A DNA stretch of 64,000 nucleotides, taken from positions 436,932-500,931 of the forward strand of contig JABWCQ010000002.1 of assembly GCA_013360195.1 (NCBI GenBank), in the 5' to 3' direction. Under the pieces are notes generated by a model. It was not told the DNA's origin and did no database searches. It was given only the letters and a program-made list of their open reading frames with translations. A program made the translations under genes and the position numbers. Source of the stretch: a bacterium (GTDB taxonomy: Bacteria > Electryoneota > RPQS01). Every line of letters starts with the position of its first letter. Within the stretch, counting starts at the first letter, position 1. Shown here piece after piece: positions 51,296 through 60,364 of the stretch.

Positions 51296-51323
51296 CGGAT
51301 CGGAACAAAAAATCGGAATCTGT

Positions 51324-51995
51324 TTAAGAATCGGAGCGAACCCGCTCCGTGGCGGATTGCGCGGAACTATAATGCAGGAATCGCAATCCGTATTGCGCAC
51401 CGGAAATCGCGATAAAGAGACAAGAAACCCAGACCATACTGATCGGGCTAAGACCGCTGAACAGCGGCGGTACCCAATTCACCGTATAGCTGATCAGGGT
51501 GACTGCGATAACAAACATCGTCGCTTTGCCGATGTAGTTGGACGTCACAACCAGACCGCGCTTCTTGTACACGTAGTAGGATCCGGAGACGATCAACACA
51601 TCGCGAATCAGTATGACCACCAGGAACCAGAGCGGCAATGGGTTCTCCCGCGTCGGCAGCGCGAGGAAGATTGCAAGTGCACCAAGCCAAATTTTATCAG
51701 CGAGCGGGTCCAAAACTCTACCCCAGTCGGTCTCGACGTGAAACCACCTCGCGATAAGTCCGTCAATCATGTCGCTGACAAGCGCGATCGCCATTACAAC
51801 AATTGCCCAGAAATTGCCGTTCTCCTTCGGCCCCAGCTTCAGAAAATGAAAAAGCGGGATGAGCAGGAATATTCTGGCGATACTCAGTATATTCGGAACG
51901 GTAAGGAACTTTCGCGGCCGCGGCTTTGGTTCAAATGCGAAGCGCGACGGTTTGGGAAGCAGCCTGTCTGGACGACTGATTTCGGCCACTGTCAC
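51324..51995 (-). CDS. pgsA: CDP-diacylglycerol-glycerol-3-phosphate 3-phosphatidyltransferase
   Basis: The 223-residue membrane enzyme has the CDP-alcohol phosphatidyltransferase motif D-x2-DG-x2-AR-x8-G-x3-D-x3-D (DMIDGLIAR...GRVLDPLADK) and about five to six membrane spans. It makes phosphatidylglycerophosphate for phosphatidylglycerol. The N-terminal 30 residues are an extra basic stretch. Other CDP-alcohol transferases share the motif, so the substrate is inferred. It overlaps the purF stop by four bases. Confidence 0.85.
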   Translation of the reverse strand: MTVAEISRPDRLLPKPSRFAFEPKPRPRKFLTVPNILSIARIFLLIPLFHFLKLGPKENGNFWAIVVMAIALVSDMIDGLIARWFHVETDWGRVLDPLADKIWLGALAIFLALPTRENPLPLWFLVVILIRDVLIVSGSYYVYKKRGLVVTSNYIGKATMFVIAVTLISYTVNWVPPLFSGLSPISMVWVSCLFIAISGAQYGLRFLHYSSAQSATERVRSDS

Positions 51996-53458
51996 TCCAT
52001 TGAACGCAGAACTCTTTCAAGCTCTGCGCGTGCCCATTCTTTGTCCGGCTCTGTAAGTTCGGCCAACTGTGCCGGGTCTTTCAACGGTACCGGGTAACGC
52101 CCTGAGAAGCATGCCGTGCAATAGTTTGTCGGAGTGTCGCGCGTCGCGGAAAGCATACCTTCGTGCGACAGATAGCGAAGGGAATTCACTCCGAGGTAAC
52201 TTTCAATTTCAGCCGGTGAAGCGAAAGCCGCAATCAACTCCCGGCGAGTCGGATAATCCATGCCGTAGAAGCAGGGCCAGCGTACCGGAGGGGAAGCGAT
52301 GCGCACGTGCACTTCAAGCGCGCCGGCGGCCTTAATTGCGCCGACTAGCTTTTTCAACGTCGTTCCTCGAACAATGGAGTCATCGACGAGAATCACGCGC
52401 CTGCCTTCAAGAACCCCCCGGACCGGATTATACTTTATGCGCGAATTATAAGAGCGCATGAACTGCGACGGATTGATGAAGGTTCGTCCGATGTAATGGT
52501 TTCGAATCAGCCCGATTTCAAATTTAATTCCGCTCTGCCGCGCATAGCCAATCGCAGATGTATTTGATGAGTCCGGGACGGAAATGACCACATCGCCATC
52601 TGCCGGTGCCTCTTCGGCCAGCACCTTCCCCAGCTTCCGGCGCACCTTGTCCACGGAAGTGCCGTAAATGTGACTGTCCGGACGGGCGAAGTATATGAGC
52701 TCGAACACGCACATGTTCAAATTCGGCTGTGCATACTGAATGGACTCAAAGCCACGCGTTGAAATCGTCACAATCTCTCCAGCCTGCACATCGCGCTCAT
52801 AAACGGCACCAATAATATCGAAAGCGCAAGTTTCAGAAGCAAAGACAAACCCCTCGCCAATTCTTCCCATGGCCAACGGCCTGAAGCCGTGCGGGTCCCG
52901 CGCCGCAATGATTTCGTCTTTGGTAATCAGCACAACGGAAAAGGCGCCTTCAAGTTCCTTGACCGCTTCGGCCAGTCGTTCCGAAATAGTCGGAGCCTTT
53001 GAGCGGGCGATAAGATGGACGAACAGCTCCGAATCGGAGGTCGTTTGGAAGATTGCGCCATCGCCCTCCAGCTTGCGACGGAGGGCACGTTCGTTGGTCA
53101 GGTTGCCGTTGTGGGCAACAGCTAACGGCCCATCCTTGGTTATCACCATGAGTGGCTGAACGTTTGTCAAAGACGAAGACCCGGTCGTCGAATAGCGGAC
53201 GTGGCCGATAGCCCAATTCCCTTCAAGCTCCTTGAACTTGCTTTGGTCACGAAAGACATCCGCCAGCAGACCCATGCCTCTGTGCGAATACAGTTTTTGA
53301 CCGTCCGAACTCACAATACCGGCAGACTCCTGTCCTCGGTGCTGGAGTGCATAAAGCCCCAAATAGGTCAGTTCGGCCGCGCGCGGATGGCCAAATAGTG
53401 CCATGACCCCGCACTTGTCTCGGGGCTTGTCATCTAGTAGGTCGAGGATATGTGACAT
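51992..53458 (-). CDS. purF: Amidophosphoribosyltransferase
   Basis: The 488-residue enzyme transfers the glutamine amide to PRPP in the first step of purine synthesis. The N-terminal nucleophile Cys16 follows a short propeptide (KPRDKCGVMALFG), the glutaminase domain carries LQHRGQESAGI and HNGNLTNE, and the PRPP loop VILVDDSIVRGTT is near residue 355. Four cysteines (NMCVFEL, RWPCFYG and NYCTACF) suggest the [4Fe-4S] type. No ribosome-binding site precedes the ATG, and the promoter predicts an almost leaderless mRNA. Confidence 0.97.
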   Translation of the reverse strand: MSHILDLLDDKPRDKCGVMALFGHPRAAELTYLGLYALQHRGQESAGIVSSDGQKLYSHRGMGLLADVFRDQSKFKELEGNWAIGHVRYSTTGSSSLTNVQPLMVITKDGPLAVAHNGNLTNERALRRKLEGDGAIFQTTSDSELFVHLIARSKAPTISERLAEAVKELEGAFSVVLITKDEIIAARDPHGFRPLAMGRIGEGFVFASETCAFDIIGAVYERDVQAGEIVTISTRGFESIQYAQPNLNMCVFELIYFARPDSHIYGTSVDKVRRKLGKVLAEEAPADGDVVISVPDSSNTSAIGYARQSGIKFEIGLIRNHYIGRTFINPSQFMRSYNSRIKYNPVRGVLEGRRVILVDDSIVRGTTLKKLVGAIKAAGALEVHVRIASPPVRWPCFYGMDYPTRRELIAAFASPAEIESYLGVNSLRYLSHEGMLSATRDTPTNYCTACFSGRYPVPLKDPAQLAELTEPDKEWARAELERVLRSME

Positions 53459-53467
53459 AAGACCCGT

Positions 53468-53496
53468 AATATAACCTGCTTAGACTGCCTTGTCAA
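53468..53496 (-). promoter_or_regulatory. Promoter of purF-pgsA
   Basis: Minus strand TTGACA, 17 bp, TATATT. Only nine bases separate the -10 from the purF ATG, so transcription should begin at or within about three bases of the start codon. Confidence 0.85.
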
Positions 53497-53531
53497 CTTC
53501 TGACCCATCTTTTCTCGCTTCACCGGGTGCC

Positions 53532-53560
53532 TTGAAAGTCCGGTCTGGGTTTTATATCTT
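53532..53560 (+). promoter_or_regulatory. Promoter of the epimerase operon
   Basis: TTGAAA, 17 bp, TATCTT on the plus strand, predicted start near 53567. It is divergent from the purF promoter. Confidence 0.75.
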
Positions 53561-53634
53561 AGAAATCTTGAATTAAGCATTATCCGCCGGGAGGCACCGG
53601 CGGGCCACCTCGGTCCAATTTGGAGCTGAATTTC

Positions 53635-54678
53635 GTGAAAGTACTAATAACTGGCGGCGCCGGATTTCTCGGTTTGCACACGGCGCTTTGCTTTGCTGAA
53701 CATGGTTGGGACCTCATACTCACTGACATAGCCCCGTTTGAAACGTCGGAATACCCGGCAGGTTCCGTGTTTATCCAGCACGATGTCCGGGATAAGGCGG
53801 GAATGGATAAAATCCTGGCTGAACATAAGGTTGATGTTATCGTCCATGGAGCGGCCGCGCTTCCTCTGTGGAAACCCAAAGATATCTTTGAGATTAATGT
53901 TGAAGGCACTCGGCGCGTCTTGGAGTCTGCCAAACAGGCAGGTGTGGACAGAATCGTCTTTGTCTCCTCAACAGCCGTCTACGGCATTCCCGATCATCAC
54001 CCTCTTTTTGAAACCGACAAAGTGCACGGCGTCGGACCCTACGGCGAGAGCAAGATACTTGCTGAGAAAGTTTGTGAAGAGTTTCGTTCCGCGGACTTCT
54101 GCGTACCCGTAATCCGACCCAAGACCTTCATTGGAACCCATCGTCTGGGTGTATTTCAAATTCTCTATGACTGGGTGGAAAGCGGTAAGCGGATTCCCAT
54201 GATCGGAAACGGCAGTAATCGCTATCAGCTACTGGAAGTGGATGACCTCGCCGAGGCAATTTATCTGGCGGCAACCGTGGAAGCCACTCGAGCGAATTCG
54301 ACGTTCAACGTCGGCGCGGAGGAATTCAAAACGGTGCGGGAAGATATGGGAGCGATGTGCCAGTATGCAGGTAACGGCGCCCGTCCGTGGGGAACTCCGG
54401 CAGGTCCGGTCAAGCTCGCATTGATGACTTTTGAAGCGATGGGGCTTTCACCTCTATACAAGTGGGTTTACGGCACTGCCGATCAGGACAGCTTTGTGTC
54501 CATCGACAAGGCCAAACGTGAACTCGGCTGGAAGCCCAGGTATTCCAATGCTCAGGCCTTGATTCGCAGCTACCAGTGGTATCTTGACAACAAACACACG
54601 ATTCCTCAGGGGTCAGGTATAACACATCGAATCGCCTGGAATCAGGGAATCCTGAAGTTCTTCAAGCGATTCATGTAA
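53635..54678 (+). CDS. NAD-dependent epimerase/dehydratase (extended SDR)
   Basis: The 347-residue protein starts MKVLITGGAGFLGLHTAL, with the GGAGFLG dinucleotide-binding loop, then the catalytic FVSSTAVYG and YGESK (Tyr-x3-Lys). It probably modifies a nucleotide-sugar (UDP-glucose 4-epimerase-like family), but the substrate is not determined. A longer frame starts at TTG 53620; the GTG at 53635 has GGAG nine bases upstream and matches the family. It opens a plus-strand run of four genes. Confidence 0.88.
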   Translation: MKVLITGGAGFLGLHTALCFAEHGWDLILTDIAPFETSEYPAGSVFIQHDVRDKAGMDKILAEHKVDVIVHGAAALPLWKPKDIFEINVEGTRRVLESAKQAGVDRIVFVSSTAVYGIPDHHPLFETDKVHGVGPYGESKILAEKVCEEFRSADFCVPVIRPKTFIGTHRLGVFQILYDWVESGKRIPMIGNGSNRYQLLEVDDLAEAIYLAATVEATRANSTFNVGAEEFKTVREDMGAMCQYAGNGARPWGTPAGPVKLALMTFEAMGLSPLYKWVYGTADQDSFVSIDKAKRELGWKPRYSNAQALIRSYQWYLDNKHTIPQGSGITHRIAWNQGILKFFKRFM

Positions 54679-54733
54679 CCGCCGGAATCGCTCTCAGCTT
54701 ATCGCAATACGTCTCATTTCATTAGGGGTGCTT

Positions 54734-57400
54734 ATGCGACCGTCACTTACCTTCCTTGCCACCTTCATCGTACTTGCCGTCTGCCAGACGCTGGCGACGG
54801 CCACACCTTATTGGACGGAGGAAGAACTGGAGGCGGAACGGCAGCAAGCCCGACAAGAGCAGAGTCCACGTAACATAGAAACAGGTACTCGATTACCCCG
54901 AACACCACTTGACGAGATTGCCTATTTTGTCAAATACCGGCAACTCTGTGATTTTCTGGCCGGACTTCAGGTGACGATTCAAGGTCAGAACTTCGGCGGC
55001 ATGCGTGAAGGTGAGGTTGGCGGCGACTTCAGCATCATCCAAACCGACAACACACAGGAGGCCATTCGAATCTGGTCTCAATATGCGATTTGGACAGGTG
55101 ACACGGCACGTTACGGCCAGAATATACGCAACGCATGGACATATAATATCAATTGGCCGGCATGGCGTGAAGAAGGCGGAGGCTACTACGCCATGCACAA
55201 TTGCGGCTGGGGATTCGAAGCCGCGTTCAAATTCCGTGAAGCGTACAGCGATACCAGCATGAATTGGTACGCCGACAGCTGCGCTTGGTGGGTCATGAAT
55301 AACCCGCTGAGTCTGAACTCCACGGTTAACGTCGCTGCACAGGGGCTGGGTATCGGCGGAATGTACGCTCACGCGGTCTACCGGAATCGCAATGATTGGC
55401 GCGATCATACTTTTGCCCGCGCCCGCCTGATCCGCAACTGGTTTGAAGCAAATCCCTCCCGGTTGAACAACGCCACCGAGTGGGCGTTGTGCGGCGGAAC
55501 CGCGCTATGGGGCGTATGCAACTCCTTATGGGTTGCCTATCCGGATAGTGGCGAGCTGTGGATTGACCAGTATGGCACTCAGCTCGAAACATGGGAGGCT
55601 CCATCAAGCTGGTACCATGCATATAACACATGGTATTCCAACGCGACCTTTCGGTGTTGGGAGATTACCGGGGATTCGCTCTATTGGAATCGTGGAGTGT
55701 TTTACGCCGACTCGCTGCTCGCATTTGATGTGGACGATGATGGAGGTATTCCTCCCGGCACGTGTTGCATCAGCAATGGAAATGACCACTCTTGGGTAAG
55801 CGCGTACATGGGTTGGATGGGACTGGAGCGGATTATCTCCGCAGGGCCTATAGTTCTTGCGGAAGTCCAGGCGCAGGCCACTCCCGACCCCGGTTTGCCT
55901 TTGCTTGAGGGCGACAACACGACACTTCATGCACATATAGCCAATCTGGGCACCGACTCGATTGAGTGTTATGTGACCGCTGACGATAACGGAAACTACA
56001 GCTCCGTTTCGCAAGGCTTCATTTTGCCGCCCGGCGAAGAAGTGACAGTCTCTTTTCCGAATACATGGCAGCTCCCCTTGGTCGAAGATATTGCCCTTCC
56101 CTTGCGCGTACAATTCAGCCTTCGTTATTGGGCTATGACTGCTAATCCGGACACGTTCGAGCACGGGCGTGAAATCTCTTTTGACCTCCGCCGCCGGACA
56201 AATGTATTCGGAACGATTACCGGTCCGCTCGACCAATCAACGGTTCCTGTGCACATTGACTTCTATGCCGCAGAGTATCCGGATTCAATCTGGACATCAG
56301 TGGATATTGCCGCCGGTGAGCAATATTCGAACGGCAACCGACCCTTGCTGGAAGGCAATAACCGGATGGTGATCACGACACCTCTGCGTTACTTGACGGA
56401 GACCCGGGATTTTGTGACTCTGCACGACAATACCGACCCCTTTGACATTTGGTTGACCGCCTCCGATGTCGTTTTGATTGATGATGACAGCGGTGAAGAT
56501 TACGAAACATTTATCACGAGTTCGCTTGAAGAAAATGACGAAGCCGTGCGCTTGTGGGACAGACAAACCTCGGCAGTCGGCGACCTCTCCTCAGTCCCGT
56601 GGCTCATCTGGATGACCGGAGATGACAGCGAAAACACGCTGACATCGACAGACCAGCAAACGATTGTGAATTACTTGCAGACCGGCGGCGGAGTCCTTGT
56701 CACAGGTCAGAACATCACGGACGATGACAACACAGCCCAATTCCTTCACGACGTCTTTTATTGTACTCAAGACCGTGAAGACACCGATAGACTTAGGGCT
56801 TTTGGCCTCGGAGATGACCCCGATGTCGACGGACAATTCCTGCTTCTTCTCGGGTCACAGGGTGCCGCAAATCAGACCAGCCCGTCGTCAATCACACCAT
56901 TGGACAATGCGACGGCGATCTTCATAAATGACACTCTGACCGAGGAAGTGTGCGGTATTTCCGGTGTGCACGGAACAGGCAAGTTTATTTTCTTAAGCTT
57001 TGGTCTCGAAGCAGCATCCGGGCAAGCGGGATCGACCTCACGCGCTCAATTCCTTGCAGAAGCGAAAGAATGGCTGACTGAAACAGTTGATGCAAATGAA
57101 GGCCCGCGGCAAGTGCCGCACGATTTCTCGTTGCTGCCCGCTTATCCGAATCCGTTCAACGGGTCTGTACGCATAAGCTGGATTGCCCCCGCAGGTCAGA
57201 CAAAGACAACCGTAGCGGTGTTTGACCTTCTCGGCAGGCAGGTGAGCACACTCTTTGATGGAGAGAGCCGCACCGGAACGAATCTGGTCACCTGGGCTGG
57301 ACAGAACGCGTCCGGAATCCCTGTTGCCAGCGGCACCTATATCGTGAGGCTTACAACTCCGGCGGCCAAGCTGTCACAGACCGTTCGCTATATCCGCTAA
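54734..57400 (+). CDS. Large secreted protein with type-A C-terminal sorting domain
   Basis: The 888-residue protein has a signal peptide, then a Trp-rich helical region of about 300 residues (QLCDFLAGLQVTIQGQNFGG ... WYADSCAWWVMNN) that resembles an alpha/alpha-toroid, several beta-sandwich segments, and a GATase1-like domain (about residues 590-790; VLIDDDSGEDYETFITSSLE ... GGGVLVTGQNI). The end carries AYPNPFNGSVRISW, VFDLLGRQVSTLF and a final strand, a type IX-style sorting domain. Function is unknown; a surface glycan- or peptide-related role is only a guess. AGGGG precedes the ATG at 54734. Confidence 0.78.
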   Translation: MRPSLTFLATFIVLAVCQTLATATPYWTEEELEAERQQARQEQSPRNIETGTRLPRTPLDEIAYFVKYRQLCDFLAGLQVTIQGQNFGGMREGEVGGDFSIIQTDNTQEAIRIWSQYAIWTGDTARYGQNIRNAWTYNINWPAWREEGGGYYAMHNCGWGFEAAFKFREAYSDTSMNWYADSCAWWVMNNPLSLNSTVNVAAQGLGIGGMYAHAVYRNRNDWRDHTFARARLIRNWFEANPSRLNNATEWALCGGTALWGVCNSLWVAYPDSGELWIDQYGTQLETWEAPSSWYHAYNTWYSNATFRCWEITGDSLYWNRGVFYADSLLAFDVDDDGGIPPGTCCISNGNDHSWVSAYMGWMGLERIISAGPIVLAEVQAQATPDPGLPLLEGDNTTLHAHIANLGTDSIECYVTADDNGNYSSVSQGFILPPGEEVTVSFPNTWQLPLVEDIALPLRVQFSLRYWAMTANPDTFEHGREISFDLRRRTNVFGTITGPLDQSTVPVHIDFYAAEYPDSIWTSVDIAAGEQYSNGNRPLLEGNNRMVITTPLRYLTETRDFVTLHDNTDPFDIWLTASDVVLIDDDSGEDYETFITSSLEENDEAVRLWDRQTSAVGDLSSVPWLIWMTGDDSENTLTSTDQQTIVNYLQTGGGVLVTGQNITDDDNTAQFLHDVFYCTQDREDTDRLRAFGLGDDPDVDGQFLLLLGSQGAANQTSPSSITPLDNATAIFINDTLTEEVCGISGVHGTGKFIFLSFGLEAASGQAGSTSRAQFLAEAKEWLTETVDANEGPRQVPHDFSLLPAYPNPFNGSVRISWIAPAGQTKTTVAVFDLLGRQVSTLFDGESRTGTNLVTWAGQNASGIPVASGTYIVRLTTPAAKLSQTVRYIR

Positions 57401-57405
57401 AATAC

Positions 57406-58746
57406 GTGAGCAGTCTATTTTCGTTCAGCCGAAGGAACCGCGGGCAAGTTCTCGCCTGGGCCACTTACGACTTTGGCAATTCGGCTTTCGCCACGACAAT
57501 CCTTGCGGTAATTTTTAACAAGTATTATGCCGGGGTTGTTGCAGGCGGAACAGCAGGGACGAACATACTGGGTGCACAGGTACCCGGTGCAACCGTATTC
57601 AGTTTCTTTGTTTCGGCCAGCATGGTTCTCGTTGCCATTCTGGGTCCCGTCCTTTCCGCTTTCTCCGACTTGGGACACCTGAAACGACGCATGTTGCTTC
57701 TCCACACATCTCTGGGGGTGATGGCAACAGCGATGCTGGCAACCATTGGTCCGGGCGAATGGCTCATCGGCGGTCTCTGGTTCACCGTTGCACAATACGG
57801 TTTTGCAGGTTCGGCGATCTTTTACAATGCGATGCTGCTCGATATCGCCGAGCCTCAGGACTTTGCGAAGGTTTCAAGCATTGGCTGGGCATGGGGCTAT
57901 CTTGGCGGCGGTTTACTGCTTGCCGTAAACCTTGCCATGCTCCAACATCCGGGTATGCTGGGTTTTGCCGACGGAACCTTCACTGTCCAGCACTGCTTCC
58001 TTAGTGCCGCTGTATGGTGGGCGGTTTTCACGATTCCGGTCGCCATTGCCGTGCCTGGAGTCGGAACGGGTCCCAGAGCCGATATCAGACATGCGCTGCA
58101 GGCACTGCGTCAGAGCATTCGCCATCTGAATCAGCTTCCCAATTTCACACGGTTCTTCTTCGCCTATTTGCTCTATAACGATGGGATTGAAACGGTAATC
58201 GTCATGGCCTCGATTTTCGGGGACCAGGAGTTGGGACTTTCTACCGCTGAGTTGGTGATGTTTTTCCTGATGGTGCAGGGAATCGCTTTCATCGGTTCAA
58301 TCCTCTTCGGCATAATCGCAAACAAACTTGACAATCGCCGCGCGGTACTGATCGGCGTAGCGGTATGGAGTATCATTGCTCTCTGGGGCTGGCAGCTTGG
58401 ATGGATGGGCGACGCGCGTCAGGAATATTGGTACCTCGGGATACTTGCGGGGCTGGTGATGGGCGGAACACAAGCTGCCTCGCGCTCATTGCAGGCAGTC
58501 TTGATTCCCCCTCGTCAATCGGCGGAGTTCTTCAGTTTTTTCGCAATTTCGGGCAAGTTTGCCAGCGCGGTCGGGCCGGCTATTTTCGGCCTGGCGGTCT
58601 GGGTTACAGGAAGCCTTCGCACGGGAATGCTGTCGCTGCTGGTCTTCTTCGTGCTCGGAGCATGGTTGCTCTGGAGTGTCTCTGAGAACAAAGGACGAGC
58701 GGAAGCCCTCGCATTCGAACCGGTACGTGAGAATAAGTCGTCATGA
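57406..58746 (+). CDS. MFS transporter, UMF1 (Atg22-like) family
   Basis: The 446-residue protein has 12 predicted membrane spans and the UMF1 opening VLAWATYDFGNSAFATTILAV and the NKYY motif shortly after. Relatives in eukaryotic vacuoles export amino acids; bacterial substrates are unknown. It starts from GTG only six bases after the previous stop codon and so is probably co-transcribed with the sorting-domain protein. Confidence 0.85.
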   Translation: MSSLFSFSRRNRGQVLAWATYDFGNSAFATTILAVIFNKYYAGVVAGGTAGTNILGAQVPGATVFSFFVSASMVLVAILGPVLSAFSDLGHLKRRMLLLHTSLGVMATAMLATIGPGEWLIGGLWFTVAQYGFAGSAIFYNAMLLDIAEPQDFAKVSSIGWAWGYLGGGLLLAVNLAMLQHPGMLGFADGTFTVQHCFLSAAVWWAVFTIPVAIAVPGVGTGPRADIRHALQALRQSIRHLNQLPNFTRFFFAYLLYNDGIETVIVMASIFGDQELGLSTAELVMFFLMVQGIAFIGSILFGIIANKLDNRRAVLIGVAVWSIIALWGWQLGWMGDARQEYWYLGILAGLVMGGTQAASRSLQAVLIPPRQSAEFFSFFAISGKFASAVGPAIFGLAVWVTGSLRTGMLSLLVFFVLGAWLLWSVSENKGRAEALAFEPVRENKSS

Positions 58747-58772
58747 TTTGCAAAACAGACGGAAGGAGATAC

Positions 58773-59399
58773 ATGCGCACTTGTAACATCATTTGCAGCT
58801 TGTTGGTCATTCTTAGCTTGAACACTGCACACGCTGAAGACTTGCCCGAGCTGGCAACTCTCTTGTCACTGTTTAGTGCGAATTCAACGGAAGACGGACA
58901 TATACGCCTGAATTGGTCGCTTGACCAGCAATCTCCGGCGGTCGTCAAATTCCGTGTCTACCGTGGTTATGAGGAGATCGGCAATTTTTCTGTGCTTGCG
59001 GAAATCGCGTTTCATCCGGAAACCGGTGCCGCCGACTATCTCTATCAGGATACGTCTGCCATTCCGGGCGTTACTTATTATTACAAACTTGCAGCTCAAG
59101 GACAACTGAACGAGTCCATTTTCCCGGTTGTGATCTCCGCCGCCGTTCCGCTCGGTGAAAAGAACTCCGGACAACCGGACTCAGCGCCTGCCGTGATACT
59201 TCCAGGTCAACCGATGCGGCTTTATATGCGCTCAGGCGGCCGTGTGAAAATTGAACGAACTTCGCCGGATTCAAGAGTCCTGATTGACAGTCAATTGCCG
59301 GCCGGAGTGTTCGAGATTAACTCAGGCGAAATTGACCAGACCATCAAGATAGAGGTTCCACCGGATTATAAGCACAGTTTGAACTGGCCGATCCGGTAG
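58773..59399 (+). CDS. Secreted fibronectin-III-like protein
   Basis: The 208-residue protein has a signal peptide (CNIICSLLVILSLNTAHA) and a domain of about 90 residues with the FnIII pattern (HIRLNWSLDQQSPAVVKFRV ... GVTYYYKLAAQGQ), then a C-terminal beta-rich segment (MRLYMRSGGRVKIERTSPD). No family was recognised beyond this. AAGGAG lies four bases before the ATG at 58773; an upstream ATG that overlaps the transporter stop was not chosen. Confidence 0.8.
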   Translation: MRTCNIICSLLVILSLNTAHAEDLPELATLLSLFSANSTEDGHIRLNWSLDQQSPAVVKFRVYRGYEEIGNFSVLAEIAFHPETGAADYLYQDTSAIPGVTYYYKLAAQGQLNESIFPVVISAAVPLGEKNSGQPDSAPAVILPGQPMRLYMRSGGRVKIERTSPDSRVLIDSQLPAGVFEINSGEIDQTIKIEVPPDYKHSLNWPIR

Positions 59400-59417
59400 T
59401 CCAATGTTGGAACGCAG

Positions 59418-59446
59418 AAGAGCCGCTCAATGAGCGGCTCTTTTCA
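59418..59446 (+). terminator. Terminator of the plus-strand operon
   Basis: A stem of about 11 bp (59418-59428 with 59432-59442) around a short loop, followed by TTTTC on the plus strand. It separates this operon from the opposing gene ending at 59460. Confidence 0.8.
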
Positions 59447-59459
59447 CCTTGTCAGCTTC

Positions 59460-60338
59460 TTACTCCGCTCGTGCGGCACGGATACAGCGCAGCAGTTCCG
59501 CTTGAATCAGTCTCGACGCACCAATAATGTTCCCGCTGGCAAGAAATCCATCGCCGCCGTCAAAGTCGCTGCAAATCCCCCCCGCCTCTTGAACAATCAG
59601 TGCTCCGGCCGCAATATCCCACGCCGACAACCGGTGCTCCCAAAAGCCGTCAAAAACACCCTGTGCTGTCCAGCACAAATCCAACGCTGCCGATCCCGCC
59701 CGACGGATCGCCCTGCAGCGCGGAAAAATATAGGCAAACTCTTTCAGAAAGCTCTGTAACTCATCGTGGTAACGCCGCGGGAATCCGGTGGCAATCATCG
59801 CCTCTCCAAACCGTTCCTTTTGCGCTGCAGCCAGCCTCTCCGTGCCCAGGTAGCTGCCCTTTCCCTTCACACCCCAGAATAACTCGCCTGATACCGGATT
59901 TAGCACAACACCGCAAAGCAGCTCCGGAGCTTGATTGTCTCGCAGCTCTGCAAGTCCAAGACTTACGCAGAATACCGGAAAGCGCTGCACAAAGTTCGTT
60001 GTCCCGTCAAGCGGGTCAAGATACCAGACCAGTCCCTTTCCGTGTCTGACGGTGCCCTCCTCGCATACAATTCCTGCTTCTGGCATTTCCCGCAATAGAA
60101 ATTCGGAAATCTCAGCCTCGGATTCGACGTCAGCACTTGTAACCAGGTCTCCCTTACTCTTTTCCCGGATTTCATGGTTCTTGAGTGCCTGCCAATACTT
60201 GAGCAAGACACCGCTGCCGCGAAGGCAGGCTTCGAGAGCGAGAGAAGCCCGCTCATCCAGTCTCGCGACCATCTTGCGGGCATCTGCATACTTTCCGTCT
60301 AAATCGTTCACTTGGATAGTCCTATCGTAATTCTGCAA
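59460..60338 (-). CDS. Inositol monophosphatase family protein
   Basis: The 292-residue frame (TTG start) carries the family metal-binding motifs WYLDPLDGTTNF and SAWDIAAGALIVQEAGG, the conserved VTSADVESEAEI and the EEGTV acidic residue. Members dephosphorylate inositol-1-phosphate or similar sugar phosphates, or PAP. The start is uncertain: TTG at 60338, GTG at 60311 (with AGGA upstream) and ATG at 60272 are possible. It lies 26 bp after the histidine-kinase-like gene on the same strand. Confidence 0.88.
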   Translation of the reverse strand: MQNYDRTIQVNDLDGKYADARKMVARLDERASLALEACLRGSGVLLKYWQALKNHEIREKSKGDLVTSADVESEAEISEFLLREMPEAGIVCEEGTVRHGKGLVWYLDPLDGTTNFVQRFPVFCVSLGLAELRDNQAPELLCGVVLNPVSGELFWGVKGKGSYLGTERLAAAQKERFGEAMIATGFPRRYHDELQSFLKEFAYIFPRCRAIRRAGSAALDLCWTAQGVFDGFWEHRLSAWDIAAGALIVQEAGGICSDFDGGDGFLASGNIIGASRLIQAELLRCIRAARAE

Positions 60339-60364
60339 TACGATACGACTTCATGCGTTTACAA

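Noticed and set aside
51254-51400. The extended cysS frame starting at 51400.
   Set aside because: It would lie inside pgsA and cross a terminator; CysRS begins at the MALKLYNTL position.
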